Shown here piece after piece: positions 4,483 to 6,338 of a DNA stretch of 6,338 nucleotides (position 1 is its first letter; each line of letters begins with the position of its first letter). The position numbers and the translations under genes were made by a program. The stretch is from Thiosocius sp049669185 (GTDB lineage: Bacteria > Pseudomonadota > Gammaproteobacteria > Chromatiales > Chromatiaceae), in assembly GCA_049669185.1 (NCBI GenBank), contig JBATKF010000166.1:1-6338 (forward strand), written 5' to 3'. Below the pieces are notes generated by a model. That model was not told the origin of the DNA, ran no database searches, and saw nothing but the letters and a program-made list of their open reading frames with translations.

Positions 4483-6338
4483 ATGAACGCGTCGGAATTA
4501 CCGTTGGTGCTGGCCGGTCCCATACTGCGTCGACTTACCGCGCAGCGGGTGACCCTATGGCTCGCGGTGCGTGAACCGGCCCGCGCCCGGCTGACGCTGA
4601 CATGCGGTGAGGCGTCGCCGCGCAGCTATGCGCTCGAGCCGGGTACTGCGGCCTTTCGTTCGCTGACGGCAGGCGACCAACTGCATTATCTGCTGATCGA
4701 GCTGGCGTTGGACGAGGCGCTGCCCTATGACTGCTGGATCGGCTACACGCTCGCGCTGCAACCCCTGTCGGGCGAGGAGAAGGGCTGGCAGGACTCGTCG
4801 GAGTGGGCCCCCGATCTCTGTTATCCGGGCAAGTCTTCGCCCGGCTTCCTCTTGCCGAGCCGGGTCGCTGCCGTACTGCACGGTTCCTGCCGCAAGCCGC
4901 ACTTTCCGGGTCGCGATGGGCTGGTGCAGGCCGACCATCTGCTCGCGCGTTGCCTTGCGGCGGATGACGCATCGCACGACACGACGCAGTTGGCCCAGGT
5001 CTCAGACCCGGAACTGCCCGCCTGGCCATCGGCGCTGGTGTTGACTGGCGATCAGATCTACACGGACGACGTAGCCGGCCCCATGCTGCGCGCCATTCAC
5101 CAGCTCATCGCGCGGCTCGGCCTGCCGGTCGAGGCGCTTTCGGGGGCAGGGGAGACGGGCCTGACCGATTCTGACGCGCTGTATCGCCACCCGGCCGGCT
5201 ACTACCACCGGGAGAAGCTGTTGCCGCGCCGCAGGCGCAATTACGCGCTGATCGAGATGTTTTTCGGGGGCGTCGAGAAGCCGGTGTTCACCACCGACAG
5301 CGCGCACAATCACCTGATCACCCTGGCCGAGGTGCTGGCGATGTATCTGTTGGCCTGGTCGCCGGCCCCCTGGGCGGGGATCGACTTGGATCCACCACCG
5401 GGTCTGGATGCCGCCTCACGCGCGCGCTACGCGCGGGAAGGGCCTGCGATCGAGGCCTTTATCACGGAGTTGGCGAGTGTGCGACGCCTGTTCGCGCACC
5501 TCCCGGTGGCGATGATCTTCGACGATCATGACATCACCGACGATTGGAACCTGAGCCGTGAATGGGAGGAGGTGGCCTATGACCACCCGTTCTCGAACCG
5601 GGTCATAGGCAATGCGCTGATCGCGTATCTGCTCAACCAGGGGTGGGGTAACGACACGGCAGCATTCGACGACGATATCCTGGAGCAGCTGCAGCGCAGC
5701 CTCAGCACGCCGGGCAGCGACGCGCATGCGGCCTGCATCGAGCGGCTGCTGCGCTTCGACCACTGGCACTACAGTTGGCCGACCACGCCGCCCCTGGTGG
5801 TGATCGACAGCCGGACGCATCGCTGGCGCTCCGAGTCGGCTGCCCGTAAACCGTCCGGTCTGATGGACTGGGAGGCGTTGACGGATCTGCAGCAGACCCT
5901 GCGCGGCCTGCCGGCGGTGTTGCTGGTATCGCCGGCACCGATCTTCGGCGTGAAGCTGATCGAGGCCATCCAACGCATCTTCACCTGGTTCGGCCATCCG
6001 CTGCTGGTTGACGCCGAGAATTGGATGGCACACCCCGGCGCAGCCCACGCCATCCTCAACGTCTTTCGTCATCCGAAGACCCCGCAGCACTTCGTTGTCC
6101 TATCGGGTGACGTGCACTATTCCTTTGTCTACGATGTCGAACTGCGCGGACGCATACGTGGCCCTGACATATGGCAGATCTGCAGCAGCGGGACGCGCAG
6201 TGCGTTTCCCGCACGCCTGCTCGCGGTGCTCGACCGGGGTAACCGCTGGTTGTATTCGCCGCGCTCGCCGCTGAATTGGTTCACTCGGCGGCGCCTTATG
6301 CGGGTCGTTCCGCGCAAGCCCGAGGGCACGCCGCACGG
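4483..6338 (+). CDS. PhoD-like metallophosphatase, partial (C-terminus beyond the window)
   Basis: The frame runs 618 codons from an ATG at 4483 to the right edge without a stop. Residues 1-125 form an N-terminal beta-rich domain like that found ahead of many PhoD-type enzymes. From about 128 the metallophosphoesterase core shows HGSCRKPH (133-140), LTGDQIYTDD (187-196, metal-binding D190), MIFDDHDITDDWN (344-356, the PhoD DDH signature) and VLSGDVHYSF (539-548, metal-binding H545). The PhoD family hydrolyses phosphate mono- or diesters with bound metal. No signal peptide or Tat twin-Arg signal is visible at the N-terminus, so unlike classical secreted PhoD this one is probably cytoplasmic. 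The Shine-Dalgarno sequence is weak (AAGAAA), but an in-frame stop upstream leaves little choice besides a TTG. Substrate cannot be told. The product is over 600 residues, longer than the roughly 550-residue Bacillus enzyme. Confidence 0.9.
   Translation, partial: MNASELPLVLAGPILRRLTAQRVTLWLAVREPARARLTLTCGEASPRSYALEPGTAAFRSLTAGDQLHYLLIELALDEALPYDCWIGYTLALQPLSGEEKGWQDSSEWAPDLCYPGKSSPGFLLPSRVAAVLHGSCRKPHFPGRDGLVQADHLLARCLAADDASHDTTQLAQVSDPELPAWPSALVLTGDQIYTDDVAGPMLRAIHQLIARLGLPVEALSGAGETGLTDSDALYRHPAGYYHREKLLPRRRRNYALIEMFFGGVEKPVFTTDSAHNHLITLAEVLAMYLLAWSPAPWAGIDLDPPPGLDAASRARYAREGPAIEAFITELASVRRLFAHLPVAMIFDDHDITDDWNLSREWEEVAYDHPFSNRVIGNALIAYLLNQGWGNDTAAFDDDILEQLQRSLSTPGSDAHAACIERLLRFDHWHYSWPTTPPLVVIDSRTHRWRSESAARKPSGLMDWEALTDLQQTLRGLPAVLLVSPAPIFGVKLIEAIQRIFTWFGHPLLVDAENWMAHPGAAHAILNVFRHPKTPQHFVVLSGDVHYSFVYDVELRGRIRGPDIWQICSSGTRSAFPARLLAVLDRGNRWLYSPRSPLNWFTRRRLMRVVPRKPEGTPH

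Noticed and set aside
4535..5313. Minus-strand frames opposite the PhoD-like gene
   Set aside because: They are Arg/Pro/Ala-rich shadows of a GC-rich gene whose plus-strand frame carries all the PhoD motifs.

Overview
The window is GC-rich and has the look of a proteobacterial chromosome, most likely a gammaproteobacterium. The basis is a YrbG-type exchanger, purple/gamma-type codon use, Shine-Dalgarno-led genes, and a cassette resembling the Pseudomonas Fap functional-amyloid locus. That taxonomic reading is inference, as no rRNA or tRNA marker is present.

Layout. Positions 1-2792 hold four tightly packed minus-strand genes, read from right to left. The first (2792-1947) encodes a secreted 281-residue protein whose centre is an Asp/Asn/Ser low-complexity array. 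The second (1848-1486) encodes a small secreted acidic protein. The third (1482-745) is an exported stand-alone C39-family cysteine peptidase with its catalytic residues intact. The fourth (722 to beyond position 1) encodes a membrane-anchored or exported protein of unknown family, cut by the window edge. Gaps inside the unit are 98, 3 and 22 nt. The 98-nt gap holds a very strong perfect hairpin. The leader ahead of the first gene holds two more perfect inverted repeats.

The two small secreted proteins differ in sequence over most of their length but end in a shared motif, Q-N-(S/T)-G-x-N-x-L-I-Q followed by a beta-prone tail ending in N-I-N. A secreted low-complexity fibre-like protein, a minor protein with the same tail, a FapD-like C39 peptidase and an envelope-anchored partner together look like a divergent functional-amyloid or surface-fibre export cassette. 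This is the most interesting part of the window. The fibre role is inferred; only the sequence features are seen.

Positions 2793-3275 are non-coding as far as can be seen and should carry the promoter of the cassette. Positions 3276-4256 (minus) encode a complete YrbG-type sodium/calcium exchanger with both alpha repeats intact. A 226-nt divergent spacer follows. From 4483 to the window end (plus) runs a large PhoD-like metallophosphatase, open at the right edge. The exchanger and the phosphatase look like ordinary chromosomal neighbours with no clear functional tie to the cassette.
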